From positions 1,054,001 to 1,118,000 of the forward strand of contig CP024846.1 of the NCBI GenBank assembly GCA_004564215.1: DNA of 64,000 bases, read 5' to 3'. This DNA comes from Beijerinckiaceae bacterium (GTDB lineage Bacteria; Pseudomonadota; Alphaproteobacteria; Rhizobiales; Beijerinckiaceae). The notes beneath the pieces were generated by a model, which did no database searches, was not told the origin of the DNA, and saw only the letters and a list, made by a program, of their open reading frames with translations. Within the stretch, counting starts at the first letter, position 1; every line of letters begins with the position of its first letter. Position numbers and translations under genes: made by a program. Of this stretch, positions 1 through 9,611 are shown piece after piece.

Positions 1-395
1 TTGTCGATCGACTTTTTCGAATAGACCGTCCATTCGGCAATGAAGGCCTGAAAGATGGCCGCGAAGGAAAAAAATGGCAGCGTTACTGCCGGGTGCACAT
101 CTGACGACCGGTGTGAGCCGTTATTTTCCACAACGTGCGTGCTGAGATCCCTGCCCGTAATTGCAGCTTCGGCCGTCCCGGTGCCCGGGGCCAGCTCAAA
201 GCTGGAGACCTGCGTGCCCCCCTCTTCGCCATGCTCGGAACTGGCAAATACGCCTTCATTTTCTAGAGCGGCTTCCGCTTCCGGGCGCGCGGTCACTGGA
301 GCGGTTTCATTGGCTTTGGGCGTGCCGCGCCGTCTTGCCACGCGACGTGCCTTAGGCAGGCCAGATTCCTTGGCAGGGTCTGTTTCTTTAACCAC
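1..395 (-). CDS. Phasin family protein, N-terminal part (cut by window edge)
   Basis: A reading frame on the minus strand is open from a GTG at 395 to the left edge (131 codons). A GGGG Shine-Dalgarno-like run lies 5-8 bases upstream of that GTG; the nearby ATG at 400 is in another frame and stops quickly. The first ~100 residues are charged and low in complexity (Lys/Arg, then Glu/Ala). The last visible segment, [17 protein letters not shown], resembles the start of the helical phasin core, where (E)Y-x-(K/R)xS(F/I) is typical. Phasins coat polyhydroxyalkanoate granules. A second phasin lies at 5501-5935. The C-terminal part is missing, so the family call rests on a short stretch. The plus-strand frame over this region has no family resemblance and is taken as a shadow. 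Confidence 0.55.
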   Translation of the reverse strand, partial: MVKETDPAKESGLPKARRVARRRGTPKANETAPVTARPEAEAALENEGVFASSEHGEEGGTQVSSFELAPGTGTAEAAITGRDLSTHVVENNGSHRSSDVHPAVTLPFFSFAAIFQAFIAEWTVYSKKSID

Positions 396-583
396 GTCAT
401 ACCCCCGATGTTGATGTCTTAACCGATGGTCGGAGCCTAAAAATCGGCGAATCGGTTTCGCATCGATACCTTATGAAAATTATGCGCCAATTACGCCGGG
501 ATTGTGCTGCGCTGCGATACAGGCTCCGGGCTCTGGCAATGTTGATGGCATGGGATCCACCTTCCCGCCCAGCAAGAATCGAA

Positions 584-598
584 GAACAAAAAAAGAAC
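584..598 (+). promoter_or_regulatory. LexA (SOS) box of recA
   Basis: The sequence reads GAAC, seven A residues, GAAC, which is an exact direct repeat of the alphaproteobacterial LexA site (GTTC-N7-GTTC read on the other strand). It abuts the recA -35 element, so bound LexA would block RNA polymerase. The direct-repeat form differs from the E. coli CTG-N10-CAG palindrome and supports an alphaproteobacterial host. Confidence 0.85.
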
Positions 599-626
599 TT
601 GAAGCCGCGAACAAATCATGTACAAT
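599..626 (+). promoter_or_regulatory. Predicted recA promoter
   Basis: TTGAAG at 599-604 and TACAAT at 621-626 are separated by 16 bases and match sigma-70-type -35 and -10 hexamers. The LexA box ends one base before the -35. Transcription would begin near 633, leaving a leader of about 50 bases before the chosen GTG start of recA. Confidence 0.65.
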
Positions 627-685
627 TCCATTATTGCAGCGCACGTTGCGCGTGGACTTCGCACATGCCAGAAGGGAATATAGCC

Positions 686-1762
686 GTGCCTCCAGCCAGC
701 CTTCGCGTCGTAGAAGGGACATCCGTGGACAAAACCAAGGCGCTCGACGCCGCTCTGTCGCAGATCGAACGCGCCTTCGGGAAGGGCTCGATCATGCGGC
801 TGGGCAAAAACCAGAAGGTTGTCGAGATCGACACCGTGCCGACGGGTTCGCTCGGCCTGGACATTGCCCTCGGTGTCGGGGGACTCCCGCGCGGGAGAGT
901 GATCGAGATTTACGGCCCTGAATCGTCTGGCAAAACGACCTTGACCTTGCATGTCATCGCCGAAGCCCAGAAAAAGGGCGGCGTCTGTGCCTTCATCGAC
1001 GCCGAACATGCGCTCGATACCATCTATGCCCGTAAACTCGGGGTCAATCTCGAAGATCTTTTGATTTCGCAGCCTGACACCGGCGAGCAGGCGCTTGAGA
1101 TCACCGATACGCTGGTCCGCTCCGGCGCTGTCGATGTTCTGGTCATCGATTCGGTCGCAGCCTTGACCCCGCGCGCCGAAATCGAAGGCGAAATGGGCGA
1201 CAGCCAGCCGGGCCTTCAGGCGCGCCTCATGAGCCAGGCTCTGCGCAAACTCACCGCGTCGATTTCGCGCTCGCAGACAATGGTGATCTTCATCAATCAA
1301 ATCCGGATGAAGATCGGCGTCATGTATGGCAGCCCCGAGACTACGACCGGCGGGAATGCTTTGAAGTTCTATGCCTCGGTTCGGCTCGACATTCGCAGGA
1401 TCGGATCGATCAAGGACCATGACGAAGTCACGGGCAACCAGACTCGGGTCAAGGTCGTCAAGAACAAAGTCGCCCCGCCGTTCAAACAGGTCGAATTCGA
1501 CATCATGTACGGCGAAGGCATATCGAAAATAGGGGAGCTTATCGATCTTGGCGTAAAGGCCGGCGTCGTCGAAAAATCCGGAGCCTGGTTCTCCTACGAC
1601 AGTCAGAGACTCGGCCAAGGCCGGGAAAATTCCAAGAATTTCCTCAAAGCCAATCCGCAGCTTGCCGAGCGGATCGAAAAGGAAATACGCGAGAACTCGG
1701 GTCTCATCGCCGATCGCATTCTCGATCAGGCTGATGGATCGGCCGAGGACACCGGCAGCTAG
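686..1762 (+). CDS. recA: Recombinase RecA
   Basis: RecA drives homologous strand exchange and is the co-protease that triggers LexA cleavage in the SOS response. With the GTG start at 686 the protein has 358 residues, close to the family norm. Walker A GPESSGKT is at residues 77-84, and the L2-region segment and conserved core continue to the end. The start is chosen because GAAGGGA at 671-677 is a good ribosome site 8 bases upstream, and the resulting N-terminus ([15 protein letters not shown]) lines up with rhizobial RecA. An ATG at 665 would add seven residues but has no clear ribosome site; the same frame runs open to 473, which would give an implausible 64-residue extension. A LexA box and promoter precede it, and a palindromic repeat begins directly after the stop. 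Confidence 0.97.
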   Translation: MPPASLRVVEGTSVDKTKALDAALSQIERAFGKGSIMRLGKNQKVVEIDTVPTGSLGLDIALGVGGLPRGRVIEIYGPESSGKTTLTLHVIAEAQKKGGVCAFIDAEHALDTIYARKLGVNLEDLLISQPDTGEQALEITDTLVRSGAVDVLVIDSVAALTPRAEIEGEMGDSQPGLQARLMSQALRKLTASISRSQTMVIFINQIRMKIGVMYGSPETTTGGNALKFYASVRLDIRRIGSIKDHDEVTGNQTRVKVVKNKVAPPFKQVEFDIMYGEGISKIGELIDLGVKAGVVEKSGAWFSYDSQRLGQGRENSKNFLKANPQLAERIEKEIRENSGLIADRILDQADGSAEDTGS

Positions 1763-1875
1763 AGCGCTTCCCGATCAGATGGAATCATCTGATCGAAAAG
1801 GAATCGCTCAAGTTCAACGAGTTGGAGCATGTTCTAATCGAAAAAGTCGGTCAACTTTTTCGGAACATGCTCTAG
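1763..1875. repeat. Composite palindromic repeat, TAGAGC family, copy 1
   Basis: Two hairpins follow the recA stop codon. The first is a perfect 10-bp stem (1772-1781 with 1786-1795, loop GAAT). The second is nested: 1825-1834 pairs with 1863-1872 and, inside it, 1839-1847 pairs with 1854-1862. The element runs from the recA stop (TAG AGCGC) to GCTCTAG. The design matches the interspersed repeats common in Hyphomicrobiales genomes and the copy at 49093-49204. The remainder of the 448-base recA-alaS gap (1876-2210) shows no gene or recognisable regulatory structure. Confidence 0.7.
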
Positions 1876-2210
1876 ACTTAGCGCCAAAGTCAACGCGATT
1901 AATGGGCAGCCTATCAGGCTTATGCCGGCGCCCCCGGGACTCGACGGCTTCTGGCTCTCGATCCTGCGGTCAGCCGGCATAATTTTTTGCCGATGCGGGA
2001 GGATCACGGACAGAAGCCCTTCTTCCATCAGCGGATAAATTCGTCGTGGCGGCCTATTCAGCTTGGAAGGAACATGCTTTAAAATGAACCCTGATTTCCA
2101 GCGGCGCAGACGCCGAGGCTTAGGCTGTTTTCAAGCAAGCGGTGAGCCTGCAGCGAAATTGACTCCGCAATACAAAACCGAAACTCGACCGAGACTGCAG
2201 GTAAAGTGAA

Positions 2211-4922
2211 ATGAACGGGGTCAACGAGATCCGGTCGGCCTTCCTCGATTTTTTCAAAAGCAATGGGCACGAGATTGTGGCGTCCTCGTCCCTCGTGCCG
2301 CACAATGACCCGACGCTCATGTTTACCAACGCCGGAATGGTTCAGTTCAAGAACCTTTTTACCGGTGTCGAAAAGCGCGCCTATACGCGCGCGGCGAGCG
2401 CCCAGAAATGCGTCCGGGCCGGTGGCAAACACAATGATCTCGACAATGTCGGCTACACGGCGCGCCACCACACTTTCTTTGAAATGCTGGGAAATTTTTC
2501 CTTTGGCGATTATTTCAAGCCGCTTGCGATCGAGCTTGCCTGGAAGTTGGTCACCCAAAAATTTGATCTGGACCAAAGCCGGCTTCTGGTCACGGTCTAT
2601 CATGACGACGACGAAGCCTATGATCTATGGAAAAGGATCGCGGGGCTGCCCGATTCGAAGATCATTCGCATAGCGAGCTCCGATAATTTTTGGGCGATGG
2701 GAGACACCGGACCTTGCGGTCCCTGTTCGGAGATCTTTTTCGACCAAGGCGACAAGATTCCGGGCGGCCCGCCCGGCAGTCCCGACGAAGATGGCGACCG
2801 TTTCCTGGAGTTCTGGAATCTCGTCTTCATGCAGTTCGAGCAGGTTTCCCCCGGCCTTCGCGTCGAACTCCCGCGGCCCTCCATTGATACCGGCATGGGG
2901 CTCGAACGGATCGCCGCGCTGCTGCAGGGGGTTCCCTCCACGTATGACATCGACCTGATGCGGTCCTTGATCCTCGCCGTCGCTGCCGCGACCGGCGTCG
3001 ATCCGGACGGTCCGCAAAAGGCGAGCCACAGAGTCATTGCCGACCATCTTCGTTCATCGGCGTTTCTTGTTGCCGATGGAGTTCTCCCCTCGAACGAGGG
3101 CCGTGGTTATGTGCTTCGCCGCATCATGCGTCGGGCGATGCGGCATGCCCAGATGCTTGGCGCCCGCGAACCATTGATGTGGCGTCTCGTCCCCGCGCTT
3201 TCGCGCGAAATGGGTCAGGCCTATCCCGAGCTTTTGCGCGCCGAAGCCCTCATTACCGAAACCCTGCGGCTTGAAGAGACCCGTTTTCAGGACACGCTGG
3301 CGCGCGGCCTTTCGATCCTCGACGATGCAACCCGGGATCTTCCCCAAGGCGGCACGCTGCCGGGGCAAGTCGCCTTCAAACTTTATGACACGTTTGGGTT
3401 TCCGCTCGATCTTACGCAGGACGCCTTGCGTGCGCGATCGCTCCATGTGGACATCGAGGGGTTTCAGGCCGCGATGGAACGCCAGCGGGCCGAGGCCCGC
3501 AAGGCGTGGGCGGGTTCCGGCGAAGCCGCCACCGAGGCGGTCTGGTTTGCGGTCAAGGAAAAGGTTGGGGCAACGGAATTTCTGGGCTACGACCTGGAGC
3601 AGGCCGAAGGCCTTGTCGCGGCGATCATAAAAGACGGCACGGAAGTTGACCGTCTGAGCCAAGGCGAGTCGGGATTCGTCATCCTGAACCAAACACCGTT
3701 TTATGGTGAATCCGGCGGCCAGGTCGGCGACACCGGATGGATGCAAACCAAGGGCGTGCGCTTTCGCGTCGGCAATACGCAAAAAAAGCTCGGCAACCTT
3801 TATGTTCATGAAGGTTCGGTCGAAGCAGGCGAACTGCGTCCGGGGCTTTCCCTCGAGCTGATCGTCGATCACGAGCGTCGGAAGGCACTACGGGCCAACC
3901 ATTCGGCGACGCATCTTTTGCATGAGGCTCTGCGCCAGACCCTCGGCAGCCATGTTTCCCAAAAGGGATCGCTGGTCGCCCCGGACCGCCTGCGCTTTGA
4001 TTTTACCCATCAAAAGCCGATCAGCTCGGAAGAACTTGCTCGTATCGAAGACATCGCCAATCGGGCTGTGCTCGACAACGCACCCGTGGTGACCCGTTTG
4101 ATGAGCGTGGATGATGCCATTAAGTCCGGTGCCCGCGCCCTTTTCGGCGAGAAATACGGCGACGAAGTGCGGGTCGTCGCGATGGGCTATCCCCTCGAAC
4201 ATGAAAAGGATTCGCACCCCGACGCCGCCTTTTCAACCGAGCTTTGCGGCGGCACCCATGTCGAGCGCACCGGCGACATCGGTCTCATTAAGATCATCTC
4301 CGAAAGCGCCGTCGCGGCGGGCGTCCGCCGCGTGGAAGCCAAAACGGCAACCGAAGCGCGCCGCCACCTGACCGCTCAGGCGCAACGGCTGCATGAGGTC
4401 ACAGCGCTTCTCAGGGCACCGGAAGAAGATGCCGCCAAACGTCTAGCCAACCTCATTGAAGAGAGCCGCAAGCTCGAACGTGAATTAAGCGAGGCCCGCA
4501 GAAAACTCGCCCTGGGCGGAACCGGATCTGCAAGTGGCCAGCCCCTGCAGGACATCAGCGGAATCAAATTCTTGGCCCGCACGGTTTCCGGAATTGCCAT
4601 GAAAGATCTGAAATCGCTGGTGGACGACGCAAAGCAAAGCGTCGGCTCCGGGGTTGTCGCGATCGTGGGCGTTGATGACGAAGGCAAAGCCGGAATTGTT
4701 GTCGGCGTAACCTCGGATTTGACGGCGCGATTCGATGCTGTCCAATTGGTCCGGCCGGCAGCCATCAAACTCGGTGGCAAGGGTGGCGGGGGACGGCGTG
4801 ACATGGCCCAGGCGGGGGGCCAGATGGCGCTGGCGCGGAGGCGGCGCTCGCGGCCGTCGGCGATGCGCTGCGCCACGCCGAGAGTGCGGCCTGACCCCAG
4901 GCACAGCATTGAGACAAATTAA
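2211..4922 (+). CDS. alaS: Alanine--tRNA ligase, with apparent frameshift near the C-terminus
   Basis: AlaRS charges tRNA-Ala and edits mischarged Ser/Gly. The order is class II catalytic core (residues ~1-460), editing domain ([11 protein letters not shown], then [13 protein letters not shown] near 677) and the C-Ala domain, which begins to end normally in [16 protein letters not shown]. After that the frame switches to an Arg-rich tail that is unlike the family. Adding one C at 4820/4821 (currently GGGGGGCC) would restore [19 protein letters not shown] and end at TGA 4892-4894, with length and composition typical of AlaRS. The catalytic and editing domains are unaffected. The sequence as given encodes 903 residues. 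The stress-protein gene follows 55 bases later. Confidence 0.95.
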   Translation: MNGVNEIRSAFLDFFKSNGHEIVASSSLVPHNDPTLMFTNAGMVQFKNLFTGVEKRAYTRAASAQKCVRAGGKHNDLDNVGYTARHHTFFEMLGNFSFGDYFKPLAIELAWKLVTQKFDLDQSRLLVTVYHDDDEAYDLWKRIAGLPDSKIIRIASSDNFWAMGDTGPCGPCSEIFFDQGDKIPGGPPGSPDEDGDRFLEFWNLVFMQFEQVSPGLRVELPRPSIDTGMGLERIAALLQGVPSTYDIDLMRSLILAVAAATGVDPDGPQKASHRVIADHLRSSAFLVADGVLPSNEGRGYVLRRIMRRAMRHAQMLGAREPLMWRLVPALSREMGQAYPELLRAEALITETLRLEETRFQDTLARGLSILDDATRDLPQGGTLPGQVAFKLYDTFGFPLDLTQDALRARSLHVDIEGFQAAMERQRAEARKAWAGSGEAATEAVWFAVKEKVGATEFLGYDLEQAEGLVAAIIKDGTEVDRLSQGESGFVILNQTPFYGESGGQVGDTGWMQTKGVRFRVGNTQKKLGNLYVHEGSVEAGELRPGLSLELIVDHERRKALRANHSATHLLHEALRQTLGSHVSQKGSLVAPDRLRFDFTHQKPISSEELARIEDIANRAVLDNAPVVTRLMSVDDAIKSGARALFGEKYGDEVRVVAMGYPLEHEKDSHPDAAFSTELCGGTHVERTGDIGLIKIISESAVAAGVRRVEAKTATEARRHLTAQAQRLHEVTALLRAPEEDAAKRLANLIEESRKLERELSEARRKLALGGTGSASGQPLQDISGIKFLARTVSGIAMKDLKSLVDDAKQSVGSGVVAIVGVDDEGKAGIVVGVTSDLTARFDAVQLVRPAAIKLGGKGGGGRRDMAQAGGQMALARRRRSRPSAMRCATPRVRPDPRHSIETN

Positions 4923-4977
4923 CCTCCTTGCCACCAGGCGGGAGACAATCGGTTCCAGCAGCGTGAGGGCCAGTCAA

Positions 4978-5403
4978 ATGTTCAAGAAAATATTGGTGCC
5001 GATCGACCTCACCGAATATTCCATTGCGAAACGCGCCCTCGACGCGGCCGCTGAACTCGCTCTGCAGTCGAAGGGAGCGCTCCGGCTGTTGACGGTTGAA
5101 ACTCTGCTCCCCGCGAGTTTCATGGAATATGTTCCCCCCGAATTTGATAAGTCACAGCAGGAACGCGCCTCTCGTGAATTGGAGAACATCGCCGATGGTC
5201 TGAATTTTCCCAAGGAAAACAGATCCTGCACCGTGCGATTCGGCGGCGTTTACGTGGAGATATTGGCTGAGGCGCAAGAATGGGGGGCCGATCTTATCGT
5301 GGTCGGTTCGCATCGGCCTTCGATGGCGACCTATCTCATCGGCTCAAACGCCAAAACGATCGTGCGCCATGCGAACTGTTCGGTATTGGTCATACGCTCG
5401 TAA
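4978..5403 (+). CDS. Universal stress protein (UspA family)
   Basis: This 141-residue, single-domain Usp protein has the family fold pattern: N-terminal KILVPIDLTEYSIAKRALDAA and a C-terminal VVGSHRPSMATYLIGSNAKTIV segment. The nucleotide-binding consensus G-2x-G-9x-G(S/T) is only partly kept (GSHRP...IGSNA, with Pro where the second Gly is usual), so ATP binding is uncertain. The start ATG at 4978 has a TGAGGG-type site upstream; the frame is open to 4735, but that upstream part only overlaps the end of alaS. Usp proteins act in the cytoplasm under starvation or stress. Here it sits just upstream of a phasin gene, which suggests storage or stress physiology. The exact role is unknown. Confidence 0.85.
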   Translation: MFKKILVPIDLTEYSIAKRALDAAAELALQSKGALRLLTVETLLPASFMEYVPPEFDKSQQERASRELENIADGLNFPKENRSCTVRFGGVYVEILAEAQEWGADLIVVGSHRPSMATYLIGSNAKTIVRHANCSVLVIRS

Positions 5404-5500
5404 AAAATCGGAAATTTTGCGATCGTGGCAACCGGGTCGGGCTTCATCCGTTAACGAATCTCCATACTGCCATTTTGGGGATGAAACGGAGGAAAACCAG

Positions 5501-5935
5501 ATGAACCAACAGATTCAACGTGGGACGGAAGACGCCGTCGAAAGGGCAGAGGCCGCGGTCAGCGCCATCTCGAAGAACATTCAAGCAATTGCCGGGGAAT
5601 ATCTGGAGATTTCCAAGCAATCGATTGAACATTCGACGCAAACCATGGAAAAACTTCGCAATGCGCGAGGCCTCCAGGAGGTGTTTGCCATCCAGTCCAC
5701 CTACGTCAAAGAAGCGCTCGAGAACTCGGCTGAGCACGCGCGAAAATTCACAGAACTGTTTGCGGCGTTCCCTCGCGAGATCACGAAAACCTACCAAGAT
5801 GCTTGGCGTCAATCGATCGACACCTTCGGGCAAGTGACCGAAACAGCCACCCAGACCGCTGCCGAAAACGTCGATCGTCTTTCCGACGCGGTGGGAAAAA
5901 CCTCAAGCGCTTTCGAAAATCGCGACCGTGCGTGA
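5501..5935 (+). CDS. Phasin family protein
   Basis: The product is a 144-residue, almost wholly helical protein. It has the phasin pattern: amphipathic Ala/Glu-rich N-terminus, then EYLEISKQSIEHSTQTMEKL, then LQEVFAIQSTYVKEALE (the usual lxxAxxxQsxyxxxxxe motif of phasin_2 proteins) and a helical tail. There is no signal peptide. The ATG at 5501 is preceded by a strong ACGGAGGAAA site, which rules out the longer frame from 5369. Phasins bind the surface of polyhydroxybutyrate granules and control their number and size; some phasin-like proteins serve as stress chaperones. It lies 97 bases after the universal stress gene. Confidence 0.85.
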   Translation: MNQQIQRGTEDAVERAEAAVSAISKNIQAIAGEYLEISKQSIEHSTQTMEKLRNARGLQEVFAIQSTYVKEALENSAEHARKFTELFAAFPREITKTYQDAWRQSIDTFGQVTETATQTAAENVDRLSDAVGKTSSAFENRDRA

Positions 5936-6186
5936 CAAAGGTCACGAAATTGCCGCCGGAATCTTGAGCCGATAAGCCGGTTCGATCCACGAGGCGAACA
6001 TTAGATGTTGGTGGCGGGAAAAAGTCCCGCTATCAGCTTCGGTCAGCCTGCTCCGGTCCAAGGGCTTGCCAAGTCTCGCAAAGGTCTGGAAGCTCAATGG
6101 CAGATCGGGCGAGCTAATGCGCGGCGCAGATCTTAATTCGTTCGGCCGCCATTGGCATTCACGCCTTTAATGAGATTCAGGCAAAG

Positions 6187-6726
6187 ATGCGAAAGCTCCT
6201 TCTCGTCCGCCATGCCGAAGCTGCAGCTTGCTCTCCCGAAGGAGATTTGGCGCGGGAGCTGACGCTTCAGGGCCGAACCGATGCCGGTCGCATGGGCGCG
6301 TATCTTTGCCAGATGAGGCTCATCCCCGATCTCGCCCTCGCCTCGCCGGCGCGCCGCGCGCTCGACACGCTGGACGCGATTTTGCAGGTCTTGCCCCGCG
6401 TCGCTCGCGAGGTGAACCCTTCGCTCTACAATGCGGATACCGACACCTTGCATGATGTCGTGGCCGAAACTCCGGGGTCGGTCCGGACGTTGCTGATCGT
6501 CGGACATAATCCGGGTATCGCGGAATTTGCACGGCTTCTGGTCAGCGGCCGGGATAAGGGGGCGCCGCTCCCCCGCAATTTTCCGGCGCCTTGTATCGCG
6601 GTGATAGATTTGGAGTGTGACCCTTGGCATGACATGGGCACCGCTCACGCCCGGCTCGACAGCTTCATGTCGTTTGCGAACCTCCCAGGCTACGATCATA
6701 TTCCGCGTGCGCAAAAGATGCGCTGA
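6187..6726 (+). CDS. SixA-like histidine phosphatase
   Basis: This 179-residue protein of the histidine phosphatase (phosphoglycerate mutase-like) superfamily opens with the LLVRHAEA signature. Arg8 and His9 form the phosphate-accepting RH motif, and IVGHNPG carries the second conserved His. The short form with the reduced RHx motif and the GHNPG pattern match SixA, which removes phosphate from phosphohistidine proteins; the substrate here cannot be read from sequence. A secreted hypothetical protein follows after 33 bases on the same strand. The preceding gap, 5936-6186, holds only a small GC hairpin at 6014-6030 without a T tract. Confidence 0.82.
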   Translation: MRKLLLVRHAEAAACSPEGDLARELTLQGRTDAGRMGAYLCQMRLIPDLALASPARRALDTLDAILQVLPRVAREVNPSLYNADTDTLHDVVAETPGSVRTLLIVGHNPGIAEFARLLVSGRDKGAPLPRNFPAPCIAVIDLECDPWHDMGTAHARLDSFMSFANLPGYDHIPRAQKMR

Positions 6727-6759
6727 ACTCTGCGGGGAGTCGGTCCCAGAAAGAGATGC

Positions 6760-7842
6760 ATGATGACTCCCGGGGTCTTCGGCCTGATCGTCATCGCAAT
6801 GGGCGCGATCTTGGCGGGCCGTACCGGCGCTAATGAGCTGCCAACGCAACCTTCCGGATCCTTGGTCGCCGTTGCCTCTGAGGAATCCTCGCCCTCCCCG
6901 CCGAACAATGAATTGGCGTTTCGTCCCAGCGAACGCGCCGTCACGAATTGGCGTCTGGAAGCCGCCGCCAACCTTGACCTGAAGCCTGACCTTAAGACCA
7001 AACTCGCCGACGGAAGCGCGCCCGAAGTTCCGCGCTGTGTAAAGCTGAACAATTATTGGTGCATAAAACGCGCGGGCTGGGCTGGCGAGATTGCAGCGGA
7101 CTCCGAAGGCCATGTCGCCTTTGCTTCCGCCCTCGACGGCGCAGTCGCCGCGGCAATCCTGGTCCGGCGTTACTATCAAGAATATAACCGCCACTCGGCC
7201 TCGGCCATTCTCTCGCGTTGGGCACCCGCCCAATGCGGCGGGATGACAGCCACGGTCGGCACCAAGCGGCAAAGGGCGGCCCCGGCGCAACCTGAAACGC
7301 TGCACGGCATCGCCCCCCTGGGCATCCAAAATACGCTGCGCGCCCGCTGGCTAGCCGCGCACCGGCGCGGCTTCCCCAACCGTGGCAAGGCCCTGGCCGC
7401 GTCTGCTTCCGTGGTGCCGAGCCGACCGCTGGCCCTGATGCGAGCGCCCGAGATTGCGGTCGGCATGGGCGAGCCGGAACGCTCAACACCGGTTCGGGTT
7501 CGGATTGCCGCGTTGGAATTCCCAACGCCCCCGCCGCGCAACATCGTTTCTTGCCTGGGAGACAGCCAGCGTATCCGAAATTACACGCTCCGCGCGATTG
7601 AAGGCATCGCGGCCAGCCCGGAAGAAGATTTGAATCTTTTTGCGGATAACGGAACCCCAAGCGCAAATCTGGCGCGCCTGCTTGAGAATATGGCGAAGGT
7701 CGAAATCGGCCCCTTGGGCGCCAGGAGCGAACTGGTCGCGGCCGCGGTCGGCCTCATCGCCCGAGGCGGGGGAGCGAAGAAATCGCCAGCGGAGCCCCCC
7801 GAGAATGGCACACCCGGTGCGGATTCGCGCCCGAGCCAATGA
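6760..7842 (+). CDS. Exported hypothetical protein with a P5/muramidase-like segment
   Basis: The 360-residue product begins with a hydrophobic stretch (FGLIVIAMGAILAG) that looks like a signal peptide. Residues ~88-155 contain NNYWCIKRAGWAGE, then AFASALDGAVAAAILVRRYYQEY and ILSRWAP. This order resembles phage structural protein P5-like/lysozyme-associated domains (NNPGN..W.G....F..F.....G.RA...LL..Y......I...WAP), but the resemblance is by eye. The C-terminal half is Pro/Ala-rich with a final helical part. It follows the sixA-like gene closely and precedes ycjX. I do not know its function; a periplasmic role is an inference. Confidence 0.55.
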   Translation: MMTPGVFGLIVIAMGAILAGRTGANELPTQPSGSLVAVASEESSPSPPNNELAFRPSERAVTNWRLEAAANLDLKPDLKTKLADGSAPEVPRCVKLNNYWCIKRAGWAGEIAADSEGHVAFASALDGAVAAAILVRRYYQEYNRHSASAILSRWAPAQCGGMTATVGTKRQRAAPAQPETLHGIAPLGIQNTLRARWLAAHRRGFPNRGKALAASASVVPSRPLALMRAPEIAVGMGEPERSTPVRVRIAALEFPTPPPRNIVSCLGDSQRIRNYTLRAIEGIAASPEEDLNLFADNGTPSANLARLLENMAKVEIGPLGARSELVAAAVGLIARGGGAKKSPAEPPENGTPGADSRPSQ

Positions 7843-7978
7843 TTTCTGCGCTCAACCCCTAAGAAATCGCGCCCCCCGGCTACACTCCTGGGCGCGTTTG
7901 CGTTACCGATTCTCCTCGTCCCCGCCCGGCCCGCTCTGTTGCGCTCCAAATTTTCGGAAAACCGCTGGAATTCTTGAT

Positions 7979-9481
7979 TTGTCCCTGATCTCCGATCTTC
8001 TTTTCGAAGCCCGCGCCGTGGCGCAGAGTCTTGTGGAAATGACCGCCGGCCCGCATATCCGCGTCGGCGTCACCGGGCTGTCGCGCGCCGGCAAGACCGT
8101 TTTCATCACCGCCCTCATCGAACATTTGACCAAAGCCGCAAGCCCCGCGCTTCGCGGCCGCAGAAATACCTTGCCAGTATTCCGGGCCCACGCGGAAGGC
8201 CGCCTGATCGGCGGCACACTCGAGCCGCAGCCCGATGACGCCGTGCCTCGTTTCGCCTATGAGGATCACATTGCCGCCCTGGCGGGGCCGGGGGGCCGGC
8301 TCGAGGCTCGCCACTGGCCGCAATCGACGCGCCGCATCTCCGAACTTCGGCTGCGTCTCTACTTCGATCAAAAGACCGGGTTGCGGCCCGGACGCCAATC
8401 CCTGACCATCGACATCGTCGATTATCCCGGCGAATGGCTTCTCGATTTGCCGCTGCTCGGCAAATCTTACGCGCAATGGTCACGCGAAACTTTTATTGCC
8501 TCGGCGAGTGCCGTCCGGGCGCCGCTCGCGGCGGAATGGCGCCGCCTCACCGCGAACATCGATCCGCGCGGCAAGGCGAATGAAGATGATGCGCGCCGCG
8601 GCGCCGAACTTTTCACCAATTATCTGCGCGCATGCCGTGCCGACGAGTATCATTTTTCGAGCCTGCCGCCCGGGCGCTTCCTGATGCCCGGCGACCTCGA
8701 AGGGTCCCCTGCCCTCACTTTCGTACCGCTCGCCCTTGACGAAGGCGAGGCCTACCCGCTGGACTCGCTCGCCGCGATGATGGAGCGGCGCTACGAGGCT
8801 TACAAGGCCCATGTCGTCAAACCGTTTTTCCGCGATCATTTTGCAAGGCTCGACCGCCAAATCGTGCTCGTCGACGCGCTGGCGGCCCTGAACGCCGGGC
8901 CGGCCGCGATGCGCGACCTCGAAATCGCCATCACCGATGTCCTAGCCGCGTTCCGCGCCGGACGCTCAAATCTATTGTCGGGCCTGTTTCGTCCGAAGAT
9001 CGACAAAATACTATTCGCCGCGACCAAGGCCGATCATCTTCATCATACGAGCCATGATCGGCTCGAAGCCATCTTGCGGCTTCTTACCGCAAAGGCCATC
9101 GCGCGTGTCGAGACGGTGGGAGCCGTGGTCGACGTTATTGCACTTGCCGCTGTCCGGGCGACGCGCGAGGCCAAGGTCGGCGGCTATGATGAGCCGGCGC
9201 TGGAGGCTGTCATCGGCACGCCGCTCGATGGCGAGCGGATTGGCGATGAAGTCTTCGATGGAAAAGCGGAAGCCGCAATTTATCCTGGCGAACTTCCGAG
9301 CGATCCGGAAGCCGTGTTTCATGGCGAAGCGCGCACCGTCAAGCCCAGCGAGATCGACTACCGCTTCGTTCGTTTCCGACCGCCAATCGCCGTGCGCGGC
9401 GAGGATGGCAGCGTTTTCCCGCCGCCCCATATTCGGCTCGACCGCGCGCTCCAGTTTCTGATCGGCGACCGGCTCGCGTGA
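7979..9481 (+). CDS. ycjX: YcjX family P-loop protein
   Basis: This is a DUF463/YcjX-type ATP/GTP-binding protein of about 500 residues. Walker A is GLSRAGKT (residues 33-40 from the chosen start), followed by the family block TVFITALIEHL and later IDIVDYPGEWLLDLPLL. The frame is open from 7640, but the upstream part overlaps the previous gene and resembles nothing. TTG at 7979 puts LISDLLFEAR just ahead of the conserved core, as in rhizobial homologues, and a TGGAA site lies ~8 bases upstream. The start is therefore plausible rather than certain. YcjX is typically paired with YcjF, as it is here. Its biochemical role is unsettled; it is part of the phage-shock-associated pair in enterobacteria. 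Confidence 0.88.
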   Translation: MSLISDLLFEARAVAQSLVEMTAGPHIRVGVTGLSRAGKTVFITALIEHLTKAASPALRGRRNTLPVFRAHAEGRLIGGTLEPQPDDAVPRFAYEDHIAALAGPGGRLEARHWPQSTRRISELRLRLYFDQKTGLRPGRQSLTIDIVDYPGEWLLDLPLLGKSYAQWSRETFIASASAVRAPLAAEWRRLTANIDPRGKANEDDARRGAELFTNYLRACRADEYHFSSLPPGRFLMPGDLEGSPALTFVPLALDEGEAYPLDSLAAMMERRYEAYKAHVVKPFFRDHFARLDRQIVLVDALAALNAGPAAMRDLEIAITDVLAAFRAGRSNLLSGLFRPKIDKILFAATKADHLHHTSHDRLEAILRLLTAKAIARVETVGAVVDVIALAAVRATREAKVGGYDEPALEAVIGTPLDGERIGDEVFDGKAEAAIYPGELPSDPEAVFHGEARTVKPSEIDYRFVRFRPPIAVRGEDGSVFPPPHIRLDRALQFLIGDRLA

Positions 9482-9611
9482 GGCCATCGACAGCCATTCT
9501 GTTTCATGACCCAAATCAAGCACTATATGACTGATTTAACGCTAGGGTTGCCGCTAGCTTACGCTCGCTTCGCGGCTGCCCGCCAAGCGAAAAGTCCAAC
9601 GAGGTATTGCC

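Noticed and set aside
491..1618. A 375-codon open frame antisense to recA
   Set aside because: It is a by-product of the GC-rich codon pattern on the opposite strand of a firmly identified gene and has no family features.
5980..6000. TTCGATC segment resembling a tRNA T-loop
   Set aside because: The flanking bases cannot form the 5-bp T-stem and no acceptor, D or anticodon arm is found nearby.
6014..6030. GCGGGA/TCCCGC hairpin as a terminator of the phasin gene
   Set aside because: The stem is short and no T tract follows, so I do not call it.
6133..7329. A 398-codon minus-strand frame over the SixA-like and exported protein genes
   Set aside because: It runs antisense to two genes with clear features (RHAEA motif, signal peptide) and its own product is low-complexity and unlike any family.
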